DNA of 64,000 bases from Leifsonia sp. ALI-44-B (GTDB lineage Bacteria > Actinomycetota > Actinomycetes > Actinomycetales > Microbacteriaceae), in contig NZ_MTQL01000007.1 in NCBI RefSeq assembly GCF_001984125.1, positions 1,240,001 through 1,304,000 on the forward strand, read 5' to 3'. A model generated the notes under the pieces. That model ran no database searches, had not been told where the DNA came from, and saw only the letters and a list, made by a program, of their open reading frames with translations. Each line of letters begins with the position of its first letter. Position 1 is the first letter of the stretch. Made by a program: the position numbers and the translations under genes. Shown here in pieces: positions 27,564 through 38,704 of the stretch.

Positions 27564-28105
27564 CGCCCATCATCAAGCCACCGGTTCACCCGCCCGTCCG
27601 CCGGCCCTCACAGCTGTCGCTCGGCGTGACGAGCGCCGTCGTGGCCTTCGGAGCCAACCTGGGCGACCGCGAGGCCACCATCCGTCAGGCCCTCAGCGAC
27701 CTCGACGCCACGGACGGCATCACGGTCACGCGCGTCTCGCCGCTGCACAAATCCGTCGCCGTCAAACCCGACGGCGAAGACCCAGACGCGCCCGGCTACC
27801 TCAACGGTGTCGCCCTGCTCTCGACGACCCTCAGCCCGCGAGCCCTGCTCACCGAACTGAACCGCGTCGAACGCGAACACGGCCGGGTGCGCGCCGAAAG
27901 GTGGGGTGATCGCACGCTCGACCTCGACATCGTGGCCTTCGGAAAACTGACGGTCGACGAACCCGACCTCACCATCCCGCACCCCCGCGCCGCCCAACGC
28001 GCCTTCGTGCTCGCGCCCTGGCTCGACGTCGACCCGGATGCCGCGCTCCCCGGTCTCGGCCGCGCCGACGCCCTGCTCGCCGCCCTGCGAAAGGACCGCC
28101 CGTGA
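27560..28105 (+). CDS. folK: 2-amino-4-hydroxy-6-hydroxymethyldihydropteridine pyrophosphokinase
   Basis: A 181-residue HPPK, which transfers pyrophosphate from ATP to the pterin ahead of FolP. The motifs VVAFGANLGDREATIRQAL, SPLHKSVAVKP, LLTELNRVEREHGRVRAERWGDRTLDLDIVAFG and LTIPHPRAAQRAFVLAPWLDV are typical. The start ATG overlaps the folB stop (ATGA). It ends overlapping the DUF3180 GTG, so translation is coupled throughout the folate cluster. Confidence 0.95.
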   Translation: MTPIIKPPVHPPVRRPSQLSLGVTSAVVAFGANLGDREATIRQALSDLDATDGITVTRVSPLHKSVAVKPDGEDPDAPGYLNGVALLSTTLSPRALLTELNRVEREHGRVRAERWGDRTLDLDIVAFGKLTVDEPDLTIPHPRAAQRAFVLAPWLDVDPDAALPGLGRADALLAALRKDRP

Positions 28106-28578
28106 CCCGCACGCGCGCCACGCCCATCATCGGCCTCGCCATCGTCGGCCTGGCCATCGGCTACCTCATCGAATACGCCTCCGCCGCCGGGGGGCGACCG
28201 CTCGTCATCCCGCCAGGCACCTTCTCGGCCACGCTCATCGCGGTCGCGGCCATCGTGGTGGGGTTCGCCATCCCGATTCGCCGCGCCGTCACGGGCAAGG
28301 CGCAGCGCATGATCGACCCGTTCCGGGCCATGCGCGTCGTCGTGCTCGCCAAGGCCTGCAGCCTGGTCGGCGGCCTGCTCATCGGCGTGACGCTCGGGGC
28401 TCTCGGCTTCCTCCTCACCCGGCCCGTGATGCCCGCGGTAGGCTCGACATGGTTGACGATTGCCGCACTCGCAGCATCCGCGATTCTGCTGGCGGCGGCC
28501 CTCGTCGCCGAGCACCTCTGCACGCTTCCGAAGGATGATGACGACGATGACACTGCCGGAGCCGCACCCTCACACTGA
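28102..28578 (+). CDS. DUF3180 membrane protein
   Basis: A 158-residue membrane protein of the DUF3180 family, found almost always directly behind folK in actinobacteria. Four hydrophobic segments are visible (IIGLAIVGLAIGYLIEYA, ATLIAVAAIVVGFAIPI, LVGGLLIGVTLGALGFLLT, WLTIAALAASAILLAAALVA), with a conserved FRAMRVVVLAKACSLVG between them. Function unknown. The tail is a run of six Asp. GTG start in a GTGA overlap with folK; the 3' end overlaps the next gene by about 30 bases. Confidence 0.9.
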   Translation: MTRTRATPIIGLAIVGLAIGYLIEYASAAGGRPLVIPPGTFSATLIAVAAIVVGFAIPIRRAVTGKAQRMIDPFRAMRVVVLAKACSLVGGLLIGVTLGALGFLLTRPVMPAVGSTWLTIAALAASAILLAAALVAEHLCTLPKDDDDDDTAGAAPSH

Positions 28579-29155
28579 GCCCGCCTCGAGCGGCGAGTTC
28601 GCGCCACAACCCGCCGGCGGCGCCGTCGACGAGACGGCCCGCGCCGATCTCGCGGCTCACACCCCCGACGACCTCGGCCGCCTCGACCTGCCGCACGAGG
28701 GCTGGCAGCGCGTCTCGAAGCGCTACATCGTGGTCGAGCTGATCGGTTCGGTCATCACGCTCGCGGTGCTGGCCGCGGCCGCGATCTTCATCGCCGTCAT
28801 TAGCGAGGCCGTGTGGCAGTGGTGGGTCGCGGGGCCGATCGCTCTCATCACCCTCATCTACATGATCTTCACGCCGCGCCGTGTGCGCTCGATCGGCTAT
28901 CTGTTGCGCGACGACGACCTGCTGTTCCGCCGCGGCATCATGTGGCAGCGTTTCGTGGCCGTGCCCTACGGCCGCATGCAGCTCATCGACGTCAACCGCG
29001 GGCCCGTGGCGCGCGCCTTCGGGTTGTCCGAACTGAAGTTCGTCACGGCATCCGCCACCACGGGTGTCGTGCTGCCGGGCCTGCCCGCCGACGAAGCCGA
29101 CCGCCTGCGCGACCACCTCGTCGCGGTCGCCGAGACCCGACGGACCGGCCTGTGA
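28547..29155 (+). CDS. PH-domain (bPH2/DUF304) membrane protein, short
   Basis: A 202-residue protein with a disordered N-terminus, two hydrophobic helices (VIELIGSVITLAVLAAAAIFIAVI-like pair and WWVAGPIALITLIYMIF) and a bacterial PH domain (YLLRDDDLLFRRGIMWQRFVAVPYGRMQLIDVNRGPVARAFGLSELKFVTAS). Such bPH2 proteins come in adjacent short and long pairs, as here. Function unknown; membrane-linked. Start choice is between three close ATGs at 28535, 28538 and 28547; AAGGA at 28531 best supports 28547. It overlaps DUF3180 and the long partner (GTGA). Confidence 0.85.
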   Translation: MTLPEPHPHTEPASSGEFAPQPAGGAVDETARADLAAHTPDDLGRLDLPHEGWQRVSKRYIVVELIGSVITLAVLAAAAIFIAVISEAVWQWWVAGPIALITLIYMIFTPRRVRSIGYLLRDDDLLFRRGIMWQRFVAVPYGRMQLIDVNRGPVARAFGLSELKFVTASATTGVVLPGLPADEADRLRDHLVAVAETRRTGL

Positions 29156-30879
29156 GCAACGACACCCCGCCGGGCTCGGCACCCCAGCCCCAGCCCCCGG
29201 CCTGGTCGGGCCAGCCGCAGTACCAGCCGCAGCAGCCGACGACCCCCGAGCGCCCGTCCTCCTCGCACATCCTGGCCGACGGCGAATGGCACCGCCTGCA
29301 CCCCGCAACACCCCTCCTGCGCGGCGGCATCTTCTTCATCGCCGTCGCCGGTTTCGTCATCGCCAACCTGCGCGAGCGCCTCGTCGAACTCTTCCTGCCG
29401 CAGTTCGGCGACGAGGAGTACCGCGAATACGGCGACCCCGTCTCGTTCGTGTGGGAGCAGGGCCTCGTCGGCTGGGCGCTCCTCGCCCTCCTGGTGCTCC
29501 TCCTGGTCATCATCGGCACCTTCTTCCTCTCCTGGCGCATGCACACGTTCCGCATCACCAATGAGGCCGTCGAGGTGCGTTCGGGCATCGTGTTCCGCAC
29601 CAACCGCAAGGCCAAGCTCGACCGCGTGCAGGGCGTCAACATCAACAAGCCGTTCCTGGCCCGCCTGCTGGGCGCCGCCAAGATGGAGGTCAGCGTCGCG
29701 GGCCAAGACGCCAACGTCAAGCTCGAATACCTCTACGCGCGCGATGCCGATGGCCTGCGGCGGGATGTCCTGACCCTCGCCTCGGGTGCCAAACTCGCCG
29801 AGCGGGGCAGCGCTCCGGTCGTGAGCGTGGGCCCGGCGGGCCTGGTGCGCAGCGACGACCCCGCCATCAGCCGCGTCGTCACCGAGCGCGTCAACGACTT
29901 CCTCTCGCCCGAGCTCGACCCCGATCAGGCGCCGCCCGAGTCGGTCGTGCGCATTCCCGTCGGCCGCCTGGTGGCCTCGACGATAATCGGATGGCCCACC
30001 ATCATCGGTCTGGCCGTCATCGTCGCCGCGGCCATCCAGATCGCCAACGACCAGTTCTTCACCCTCTTCTGGACCATCCCCGCCGTCCTGGGCGTCGCCG
30101 GCTACATCTGGTCGACCATCACCAAATCGCTGCGCTATTCGATCGCGGGAACCCCGTCGGGTGTGCGCGTGGGCTTCGGCCTGCTCTCAACGAGCAACGA
30201 CACCATCCCGCCCGGCCGCGTGCACGCCATCGAGGTGACCCAGTCGATCCTCTGGCGACCCTTCGGCTGGTGGCAGGTCCGCATCAATAAAGCGGGAGTC
30301 TCGCTCACCGACGCCGGCGCCGCCCGGGGCAACACCACCATCCTGCCCGTGGGAAAACTCGACGACGTGACCCGCGTTCTCGGCCTCATCGTCGACGACG
30401 CGCAGACGGATGGCCTGCTCACCGACCTGCGCGCGGCCATCACCGATCCCGGCTCCCACGGTTTCACCATCGCCCCTCGCCGCGCCCGCTGGCTCGACCC
30501 CTTCGCGTGGAAGCGCACCGGTTTCGCGCTGCGCGGGGGAGTGCTGCTGTTCCGCCGCGGAGTCGTCTGGCGCAAACTCGACGTGCTGCCGCTCGCGCGC
30601 CTGCAGTCCATCCAGGTGACACAGGGGCCGCTCGAGCGGCTCTTCCGGTTGTCGTCGGCGCAGGCGCACACCGTCATGGGGCCTGTCACGGCGACCGTTC
30701 CGACGATGTCGACGGCCAATGCGGTGCTGTTGCTCGAGACCGTGTCCGAGGCCGTCGTGCGGGCTTCCGCGGCTGACCGCAGCCACCGCTGGGGCGAGAA
30801 CGGTGATGACGGCGCAGGCAGCCCCGCACGCGAAACGGGTCACCCTGACTACTTCGGCATGAACGGCGGGCAGCTGTGA
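29152..30879 (+). CDS. PH-domain (bPH2/DUF304) membrane protein, long
   Basis: A 575-residue partner of the preceding gene. A Pro/Gln-rich N-terminus is followed by two membrane helices, then bPH2 modules: FRITNEAVEVRSGIVFRTNRKAKLDRVQGVNINKP, a second after another helical pair (GVRVGFGLLSTSNDTIPPGRVHAIEVTQSILWRPFGWWQVRI), and a third near the C-terminus (LLFRRGVVWRKLDVLPLARLQSIQVTQGPLERLF). Three such domains make this resemble B. subtilis YdbT. Its job is unknown. Starts with GTG overlapping the short partner and ends overlapping the DUF2520 gene. Confidence 0.88.
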   Translation: MSNDTPPGSAPQPQPPAWSGQPQYQPQQPTTPERPSSSHILADGEWHRLHPATPLLRGGIFFIAVAGFVIANLRERLVELFLPQFGDEEYREYGDPVSFVWEQGLVGWALLALLVLLLVIIGTFFLSWRMHTFRITNEAVEVRSGIVFRTNRKAKLDRVQGVNINKPFLARLLGAAKMEVSVAGQDANVKLEYLYARDADGLRRDVLTLASGAKLAERGSAPVVSVGPAGLVRSDDPAISRVVTERVNDFLSPELDPDQAPPESVVRIPVGRLVASTIIGWPTIIGLAVIVAAAIQIANDQFFTLFWTIPAVLGVAGYIWSTITKSLRYSIAGTPSGVRVGFGLLSTSNDTIPPGRVHAIEVTQSILWRPFGWWQVRINKAGVSLTDAGAARGNTTILPVGKLDDVTRVLGLIVDDAQTDGLLTDLRAAITDPGSHGFTIAPRRARWLDPFAWKRTGFALRGGVLLFRRGVVWRKLDVLPLARLQSIQVTQGPLERLFRLSSAQAHTVMGPVTATVPTMSTANAVLLLETVSEAVVRASAADRSHRWGENGDDGAGSPARETGHPDYFGMNGGQL

Positions 30880-31595
30880 GCGCACGCGCCGGGCGTCTCG
30901 GCGTCGGCATCATCGGCGCCGGCCGGGTCGGTCCCGTTCTGGGCGTAGCCCTCGCCGGTGCCGGCCACGCCATCGTGGGTGTCAGCGCGATCTCCGATGA
31001 GAGCCGCGATCGCGCCGAGGCCATGTTGCCGGGCGTGCCGGTGCTCGACATCCCCGTCATCGTCGAGCGCAGCGAACTGGTGATCCTGGCCGTGCCGCAG
31101 AGCGAATTGCCGCAGCTGGTCGCGGGCCTCGCCGCATCCGGAACCTGGCAGCCCGGGCAGCTCGTCATGCACACGGCGCCGCTCTACGGCATCGGGGTGC
31201 TGCAGCCCGCCCTGGCCGCCGGTGTGATCCCGCTCGCCATCCACCCCGCCATGGAATTCACGGGCTCCAGCATGGATGTCTCGCGACTCACCGAGACCTC
31301 GTTCGCCGTCACCGCTCCCGCTCCCGTTCTGCCGATCGCGCAGGCCCTCGTCGTCGAGATGGGCGGCGAACCGGTCGTCGTCGACGAGAAGGACCGCGCG
31401 GCCTATGCCGAGGCCGTCTCGATCGCCTCGGAGTTCTCGCGCTCGATCGTCACGCAGGCCACGGGCATCCTCGCGGGGATCGGCGTCGACAACCCGGGCG
31501 GGTTCCTCTCCTCCCTCGTGCGCTCGACCGTCGACAACGCCCTGCGCCGCGCCACGCCGCCGGGCGCCCTGCCGGGCCTCGACGAGTTGCGCTGA
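30876..31595 (+). CDS. Rossmann-like / DUF2520 protein
   Basis: A 239-residue protein with an N-terminal nucleotide-binding strand GVGIIGAGRVGPVLGVALAGAGH and a DUF2520 C-terminal domain (AIHPAMEFTGSSMDVSRL, DEKDRAAYAEAVSIASEFSRSIVTQA, NPGGFLSSLVRSTVDNALR). The architecture is close to ketopantoate reductases and the gene often sits next to panC, so a pantothenate link has been proposed; here panC does not follow. GTG start overlapping the PH-domain gene (GTGA). It ends the long ftsH-folate cluster. Confidence 0.87.
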   Translation: MSARAGRLGVGIIGAGRVGPVLGVALAGAGHAIVGVSAISDESRDRAEAMLPGVPVLDIPVIVERSELVILAVPQSELPQLVAGLAASGTWQPGQLVMHTAPLYGIGVLQPALAAGVIPLAIHPAMEFTGSSMDVSRLTETSFAVTAPAPVLPIAQALVVEMGGEPVVVDEKDRAAYAEAVSIASEFSRSIVTQATGILAGIGVDNPGGFLSSLVRSTVDNALRRATPPGALPGLDELR

Positions 31596-31639
31596 CGCCG
31601 CACCCGCTTCGCGTCGAAGCCGCGCCCAGCGAGGTCGTT

Positions 31640-31687
31640 CGGTCCTGCCCCTGCGCCGACGCCCGGTCCCGCCCCTGCGCCGACACG
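31640..31687. repeat. two-copy 24-bp tandem repeat
   Basis: Two 24-bp copies with core GCCCCTGCGCCGAC lie directly behind the DUF2520 gene and a third begins (CGGTCA). Resembles the degenerate arrays seen behind other genes in the window. Confidence 0.6.
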
Positions 31688-31713
31688 CGGTCAGGGCCCT
31701 GACCCGCCTCGAC

Positions 31714-31728
31714 TACGATCGGCCTGTG
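31714..31728 (+). promoter_or_regulatory. -10 element of leaderless gene
   Basis: TACGAT at 31714-31719, six bases, then the GTG at 31726. Confidence 0.45.
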
Positions 31729-31989
31729 CCCCACTCCGAAACCCCGCTCCTCCGCACCGCCCTCGACGCCGCCGAATCGGCCGCCGACCGGGGTCTCGAC
31801 GCCGTCCTCGCCGCCGCGCAATCGGCCATCATGGGCGAGTCCCACGTCACGCTCACCCGCCTGGCGCTCGTCAACCCCGAGACGAACTCACCTCTCGACG
31901 ACGGCTATCGCGGCGTGGTGCGTGCCGTCATCCAGCTCACCGTCGGCGGGGAACGGGTCGACGGCTCCCGCGACTTCTACGTCAACTAA
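31726..31989 (+). CDS. small uncharacterised protein before lysS
   Basis: An 87-residue protein that I do not recognise: an Ala-rich N-terminal helix (LLRTALDAAESAADRGLDAVLAAAQSAIMG) and a short beta-rich C-terminal half (SHVTLTRLALVNPETNSP, GVVRAVIQLTVGGERVDGSRDFYVN). Coding is supported by third-position G/C bias and by a -10 hexamer set for a leaderless GTG start. It stands where the pantothenate genes are found in some relatives, just ahead of lysS. Confidence 0.6.
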   Translation: MPHSETPLLRTALDAAESAADRGLDAVLAAAQSAIMGESHVTLTRLALVNPETNSPLDDGYRGVVRAVIQLTVGGERVDGSRDFYVN

Positions 31990-32022
31990 ACTGTGGTGAC
32001 CCCACAAGGAGACGCTTCCGCA

Positions 32023-33612
32023 ATGAGTGACGACCGCCACGACGCCCCCCGCACCACCGCCCAGGCCGACGCCGCCGCATCCGACCCGTCGACCGCTGCC
32101 GCGACCGCCGCTGCCGACGACAACGGCTTCACGGCCGAAGAGGTCAGCGAGCAGAAGGCCGTGCGCCTGCAGAAGCGTGAGCGCCTCATTCGTGAGCGAG
32201 CGGATGCCGCGGGTGGCGCTTATCCCGTGCAGCTGCCCATCACCACCACCATCCCTGCGGTCCGCGCCAAGTTCGGCCACCTCGAGGCCGACGCCACGAC
32301 GGGTGTCACGGTCGGACTCGCCGGGCGTCTCGTGCACCTGCGCAACACGGGCAAGCTGTGCTTCGCGTCGCTGCAATCGGGCGATGGCAGCCGCATCCAG
32401 GCCATGGTCTCTCTCGCCAACGTGGGCGAAGAATCGCTGGCCGCCTGGAAGGAACTCGTCGACCTGGGCGACCACGTCTTCGTCACGGGCGAGGTCATCT
32501 CGAGCCGCCGCGGCGAGCTGTCGATCATGGTCAGCGACTGGGCCATCGCCTCGAAGGCCCTGCTGCCGCTGCCCAACCTGCACAACGAGCTGAGCGAAGA
32601 ATCGCGCGTGCGCAGCCGCTACCTCGACCTCATCGTGCGCGACCAGGCCCGCCAGACCGTGCGCGCCCGCGCCAAGGCCGTCGCCTCGCTGCGCGCCACG
32701 TTCGATGCGCACGACTTCCTCGAGGTCGAGACGCCCATGCTGCAGACCATCCACGGTGGTGCCGCGGCCCGCCCGTTCTCCACGCACTCCAACGCCTTCG
32801 ACACCGAGCTCTTCCTGCGCATCGCGCCCGAGCTGTTCCTCAAGCGGGCCGTGGTCGGCGGCATCGACCGCGTGTTCGAGATCAACCGCAACTTCCGCAA
32901 CGAGGGCGCCGACTCCACGCACAGCCCCGAGTTCGCCATGCTCGAGGCCTACCAGGCCTACGGCGACTACAACCAGATCGCCGACCTCACGCAGGAGCTC
33001 ATCCAGAACGCGGCGCACGCGGTCTCGGGTTCGCACGTGGTCACGTGGGCCGACGGCACCGAATTCGACCTGGGTGGCGAATGGGATCGCCTGTCGATGT
33101 ACGAGTCGCTGTCCGAGGCATCCGGTCGCACCATCACGCCGCAGACACCGCTCGACGAGCTCAAGGCCCTGGCCGACGAGGTCGAGCTCGAGGTGGGCGT
33201 GCCCACGCACGGCAAATACGTCGAAGAGTTGTGGGAGCACTTCGTGAAGGGCTCGCTCGAGCGCCCCACGTTCGTCATGGACTTCCCGCTCGACACCTCG
33301 CCCCTCGTGCGCGAGCACCGCTCGATTCCTGGTGTCGTCGAGAAGTGGGACCTCTACATTCGCGGCTTCGAGCTGGCCACGGGCTACTCCGAGCTCGTCG
33401 ACCCCGTCATCCAGCGAGAGCGCTTCGTCGAGCAGGCGAAGCTCGGCGCGAAGGGCGATGTCGAGGCCATGCGCCTCGACGAAGAATTCCTGCGTGCGCT
33501 CGAACACGGCATGCCCCCGTCGGGTGGCATGGGCATGGGCATCGACCGCCTCATGATGGCGATCACGGGCCTCGGTATTCGCGAAACCATCCTGTTCCCC
33601 CTGGTCAAGTAG
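32023..33612 (+). CDS. lysS: lysyl-tRNA synthetase, class II
   Basis: A 529-residue LysRS charging tRNA-Lys. After a variable Ala/Asp-rich N-terminus come the OB anticodon domain (VGLAGRLVHLRNTGKLCFASLQSGDGSRIQAMVS) and the class II core: motif 1 with FLEVETPMLQ, motif 2 FEINRNFRNEGADSTHSPEFAMLEAYQAYGDY, and motif 3 GMGMGIDRLMMAITG. The ATG at 32023 follows AAGGAGA by about ten bases; an in-frame GTG ten codons earlier lies in the leader. The small membrane-protein gene follows by 16 bases. Confidence 0.97.
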   Translation: MSDDRHDAPRTTAQADAAASDPSTAAATAAADDNGFTAEEVSEQKAVRLQKRERLIRERADAAGGAYPVQLPITTTIPAVRAKFGHLEADATTGVTVGLAGRLVHLRNTGKLCFASLQSGDGSRIQAMVSLANVGEESLAAWKELVDLGDHVFVTGEVISSRRGELSIMVSDWAIASKALLPLPNLHNELSEESRVRSRYLDLIVRDQARQTVRARAKAVASLRATFDAHDFLEVETPMLQTIHGGAAARPFSTHSNAFDTELFLRIAPELFLKRAVVGGIDRVFEINRNFRNEGADSTHSPEFAMLEAYQAYGDYNQIADLTQELIQNAAHAVSGSHVVTWADGTEFDLGGEWDRLSMYESLSEASGRTITPQTPLDELKALADEVELEVGVPTHGKYVEELWEHFVKGSLERPTFVMDFPLDTSPLVREHRSIPGVVEKWDLYIRGFELATGYSELVDPVIQRERFVEQAKLGAKGDVEAMRLDEEFLRALEHGMPPSGGMGMGIDRLMMAITGLGIRETILFPLVK

Positions 33613-33628
33613 GCGAAGGAGCCTCAGC

Positions 33629-33775
33629 ATGAGCTATCTGCCGAAGAACGAAACCGAGCCGGGCGACCCCAAGAAGCCCACCAACGCGCGCGTCATGATC
33701 TGGATCGTGGTGGGCGGCATCGGCCTCTACCTGATCGTCACGGGCGTCTACGGTGGCCTGACCGGCGGCAGCTAG
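33629..33775 (+). CDS. small single-pass membrane protein
   Basis: A 48-residue protein: a charged N-terminus (MSYLPKNETEPGDPKKPTNA) and one membrane helix (VMIWIVVGGIGLYLIVTGVYGGL). AAGGAG lies seven bases before the ATG, and it is 16 bases behind lysS on the same strand. Not a named family that I recognise; the clean ribosome binding site, operon position and codon bias support it. Confidence 0.72.
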   Translation: MSYLPKNETEPGDPKKPTNARVMIWIVVGGIGLYLIVTGVYGGLTGGS

Positions 33776-33813
33776 GCGCGCGTCCCCGCCACAGGGCGTA
33801 TCCTTGAGGAGTC

Positions 33814-33990
33814 ATGGATAACTTCTGGGTCGCAGCCATCTGGTCACTCACCCCCACGGTCCTCGTGGGCGGGGTGTTCTGGTTCCTGATGCGCGCAATC
33901 ATCCGCTCCGACCGCAACGAGCGCAAGGCGTATGCCGAGATCGAGGCCGAAGAGCGCGTGCGCCTGGGCCTGCCGCCCGCCGGCAAGTAA
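33814..33990 (+). CDS. small membrane protein with charged tail
   Basis: A 58-residue protein with one N-terminal membrane helix (FWVAAIWSLTPTVLVGGVFWFLMRAII) followed by a charged helix (RSDRNERKAYAEIEAEERVRLGLPPAGK). GAGGAG precedes the ATG. Similar short proteins sit behind lysS in related genomes; function is unknown. TATCCT at 33799 may be a -10 element of its own promoter. Confidence 0.75.
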   Translation: MDNFWVAAIWSLTPTVLVGGVFWFLMRAIIRSDRNERKAYAEIEAEERVRLGLPPAGK

Positions 33991-34134
33991 CCGCCGCGGC
34001 TCGCCTGTCCGCGCTGCTCCGCACCCGCGTGTCGCGCGGTATGGCGGCCCAGAGACAGCGGGCAAAGCATCCGTGCATTGTGTGCACGCTAGGCTAAGGC
34101 CGCAAACGGGCCGAGTCGAGCGTGAGGAGAGCCG

Positions 34135-35598
34135 GTGACCACATACGGCTTCACGGGCTGGTTCGGCGTCGCGCTGCTCATCCTCGACCTGGCGGTCCGC
34201 GTTCTCGCGGTTGTCATCGTGCCGCGCAACCGCCGCCCGACCGCCGGCATGGCGTGGCTACTCGCGATCTTCCTCATCCCACTGGTCGGCATCGTCGTCT
34301 TCCTGCTCATCGGAAACCCGAAGCTGCCTCGCAAACGCCGGCGCAAACAGGATGACATCAACGTCTACATCCGGCAGACGACCCGCGACCTCGTGCGGGC
34401 CAACCTCACCGATGAATCGCCGCCGTGGTTCGCGAGCGTCGTCGCCCTGAACCGCCGTCTCGGCTCCATGCCCCTGCAGGGCGGCAATGACGCCACGCTC
34501 ATCGCGGACTATCAGGCCTCCCTCGACGCCATGACCGAAGAGGTGGGCCGGGCCACGCGCTTCGTGCACGTCGAGTTCTACATCCTCACGTGCGACCAGA
34601 CCACCTACCCGCTGTTCGACGCCCTCGAGGCGGCCGTCAAGCGTGGCGTCACGGTGCGCGTGCTGCTCGACCACTTCGCCAGCTTCCGCACGCGCGACTA
34701 CAAGAAGACGCTGCGGCGCCTCACCGAGATGGGCGCCGACTGGCACCTGATGCTGCCCCTGCAGCCGCTCAAGGGCAAGTTCCAGCGCCCCGACCTGCGC
34801 AACCACCGCAAGCTGCTCATCGTCGACGGTGCCGTCGGCTACATGGGGTCGCAGAACGTGATCGACCGCAGCTACAACAAGTCCAGCAACATCAAGCGCG
34901 GCCTGCAGTGGCAGGAACTGGTCACGCGCATCGAAGGCCCGACGGTCGCGGCCCTCAACGCCGTCTTCCTGAGCGACTGGTACTCCGAAACCGACCAGAT
35001 CCTCACCAACGAGACGGGCATCCTGGATGCCGCCACCAACGCCGGCGACCTCGAACTGCAGGTGGTGCCCTCCGGCCCCGGTTTCGACGGTGAGAACAAC
35101 CTGCGCCTTTTCCTCGCGCTCATCTACAACGCGCAGCACCAGATCAACATCACGAGCCCCTACTTCGTGCCCGACGAGGCCATGCTCTACGCCGTGACGA
35201 CGGCCGTGCAACGCGGCGTGCCGGTCAACCTGTTCGTCTCCGAGATCGGCGACCAGGCCCTCGTCTACCACGCGCAGCGCTCCTACTACGAAGAGCTGCT
35301 GCGCGCGGGCGTTCGCATCTGGATGTACCCGGCGCCCTACATCCTGCACGCTAAGCACTTCACCATCGACGACGAGATCGCCGTCATCGGCTCGAGCAAC
35401 ATGGACATGCGTTCCTTCGGCCTCAACATGGAGGTCTCGCTCATGGTGCGCGGCGCGGACTTCGTCGACGAGATGCGCCAGGTCGAAGAGCACTACCGCA
35501 GCGTCAGCCGCGAACTCACGCTCGACGAGTGGCTCACCCAGCCGCTCCGCTCCACCATCCTCGACAACATCGCCCGCCTCACCTCCTCGCTGCAATAG
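34135..35598 (+). CDS. cls: cardiolipin synthase
   Basis: A 487-residue phospholipase D superfamily enzyme that makes cardiolipin in the membrane. Two N-terminal helices (GWFGVALLILDLAVRVLAVVIVP and MAWLLAIFLIPLVGIVVFLLIG) precede two PLD domains with HKD motifs: HRKLLIVDGAVGYMGSQN and HAKHFTIDDEIAVIGSSNMD. The GTG at 34135 is preceded by GAGGAGA. A small hairpin at 35608-35626 follows the stop. It lies between the lysS group and clpC and seems to be transcribed alone. Confidence 0.94.
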   Translation: MTTYGFTGWFGVALLILDLAVRVLAVVIVPRNRRPTAGMAWLLAIFLIPLVGIVVFLLIGNPKLPRKRRRKQDDINVYIRQTTRDLVRANLTDESPPWFASVVALNRRLGSMPLQGGNDATLIADYQASLDAMTEEVGRATRFVHVEFYILTCDQTTYPLFDALEAAVKRGVTVRVLLDHFASFRTRDYKKTLRRLTEMGADWHLMLPLQPLKGKFQRPDLRNHRKLLIVDGAVGYMGSQNVIDRSYNKSSNIKRGLQWQELVTRIEGPTVAALNAVFLSDWYSETDQILTNETGILDAATNAGDLELQVVPSGPGFDGENNLRLFLALIYNAQHQINITSPYFVPDEAMLYAVTTAVQRGVPVNLFVSEIGDQALVYHAQRSYYEELLRAGVRIWMYPAPYILHAKHFTIDDEIAVIGSSNMDMRSFGLNMEVSLMVRGADFVDEMRQVEEHYRSVSRELTLDEWLTQPLRSTILDNIARLTSSLQ

Positions 35599-35723
35599 CC
35601 AGCCGAGGGCCCCGGATGCCGGGGGTCACGCCCACGGCGAACAGCGGACTTTTTGGCAGATTCCGCGGTTACTCTCTTTGTATCGGAAGCCACCTCCCTG
35701 TCTGGCCTTCCCAAGGAGTGAAC

Positions 35724-38252
<2,529 letters not shown>

Positions 38253-38285
38253 TCGACACGGTCGGCATCCGTGCTGACTGCCCGT

Positions 38286-38338
38286 AACGCCGAATGCGGC
38301 GACCGAACCTCAGGGTTCGTGTCGCCGCATTCGGCGTT
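38286..38338. terminator. large bidirectional terminator after clpC
   Basis: An 18-bp outer stem (AACGCCGAATGCGGCGAC and complement) plus a 6-bp inner stem around TCAG, with a single bulged T. It separates clpC from the convergent small acidic-protein gene. Confidence 0.85.
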
Positions 38339-38362
38339 TGAGCAAAGGTTCGATCGCCGGGC

Positions 38363-38536
38363 CTACTTGTCCTCGAGGCCGTTCAGGTCGGGGTCGGCGT
38401 CGCGGTCGGCCGCATCGCGTTTGGCCGGGGCATCCTGCTCGCCGGCGGGCTGGTCTGCCACGAGGTCGGTGTCCTGGGGGATCGAGAAGTCGGAGTAGGG
38501 GTCGTTTTCGGTGGGCTTGTCGTGTGCATCGCTCAT
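38363..38536 (-). CDS. small acidic protein
   Basis: A 57-residue, very acidic protein (MSDAHDKPTENDPYSDF..., ending LNGLEDK) with no hydrophobic segment and no family that I recognise; probably disordered. The start at 38536 is supported by TACCGT ending exactly seven bases upstream, as expected for a leaderless transcript. Coding bias is good across the whole frame and the stop lies 25 bases from the clpC terminator. Confidence 0.65.
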   Translation of the reverse strand: MSDAHDKPTENDPYSDFSIPQDTDLVADQPAGEQDAPAKRDAADRDADPDLNGLEDK

Positions 38537-38542
38537 GCGGCA

Positions 38543-38548
38543 ACGGTA
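38543..38548 (-). promoter_or_regulatory. -10 element of leaderless gene
   Basis: TACCGT on the minus strand, six bases before the ATG of the small acidic protein. Confidence 0.45.
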
Positions 38549-38704
38549 CGCCCGGGCTCGCGCTGCCGCCACCGGTTGCGCGCGGCCCCGACCTCGGTGC
38601 GCAACCCCGAATTGCGTGGGCGAGCCGGGTCTAGGCTGGAAGACGGCCACCGGCGCACGAGGAGTGCACCACGGTGACGCCGGCGAGGCGGATGGAGGCG
38701 GCAG

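Noticed and set aside
28460-28546. Longer N-terminus for the short PH-domain protein
   Set aside because: The added residues lie inside DUF3180 coding sequence and read as Arg/Ser/Pro shadow text.
35599-35723. ClgR box upstream of clpC
   Set aside because: I looked for a ClgR-type palindrome and found none, only a weak sigma-type promoter.
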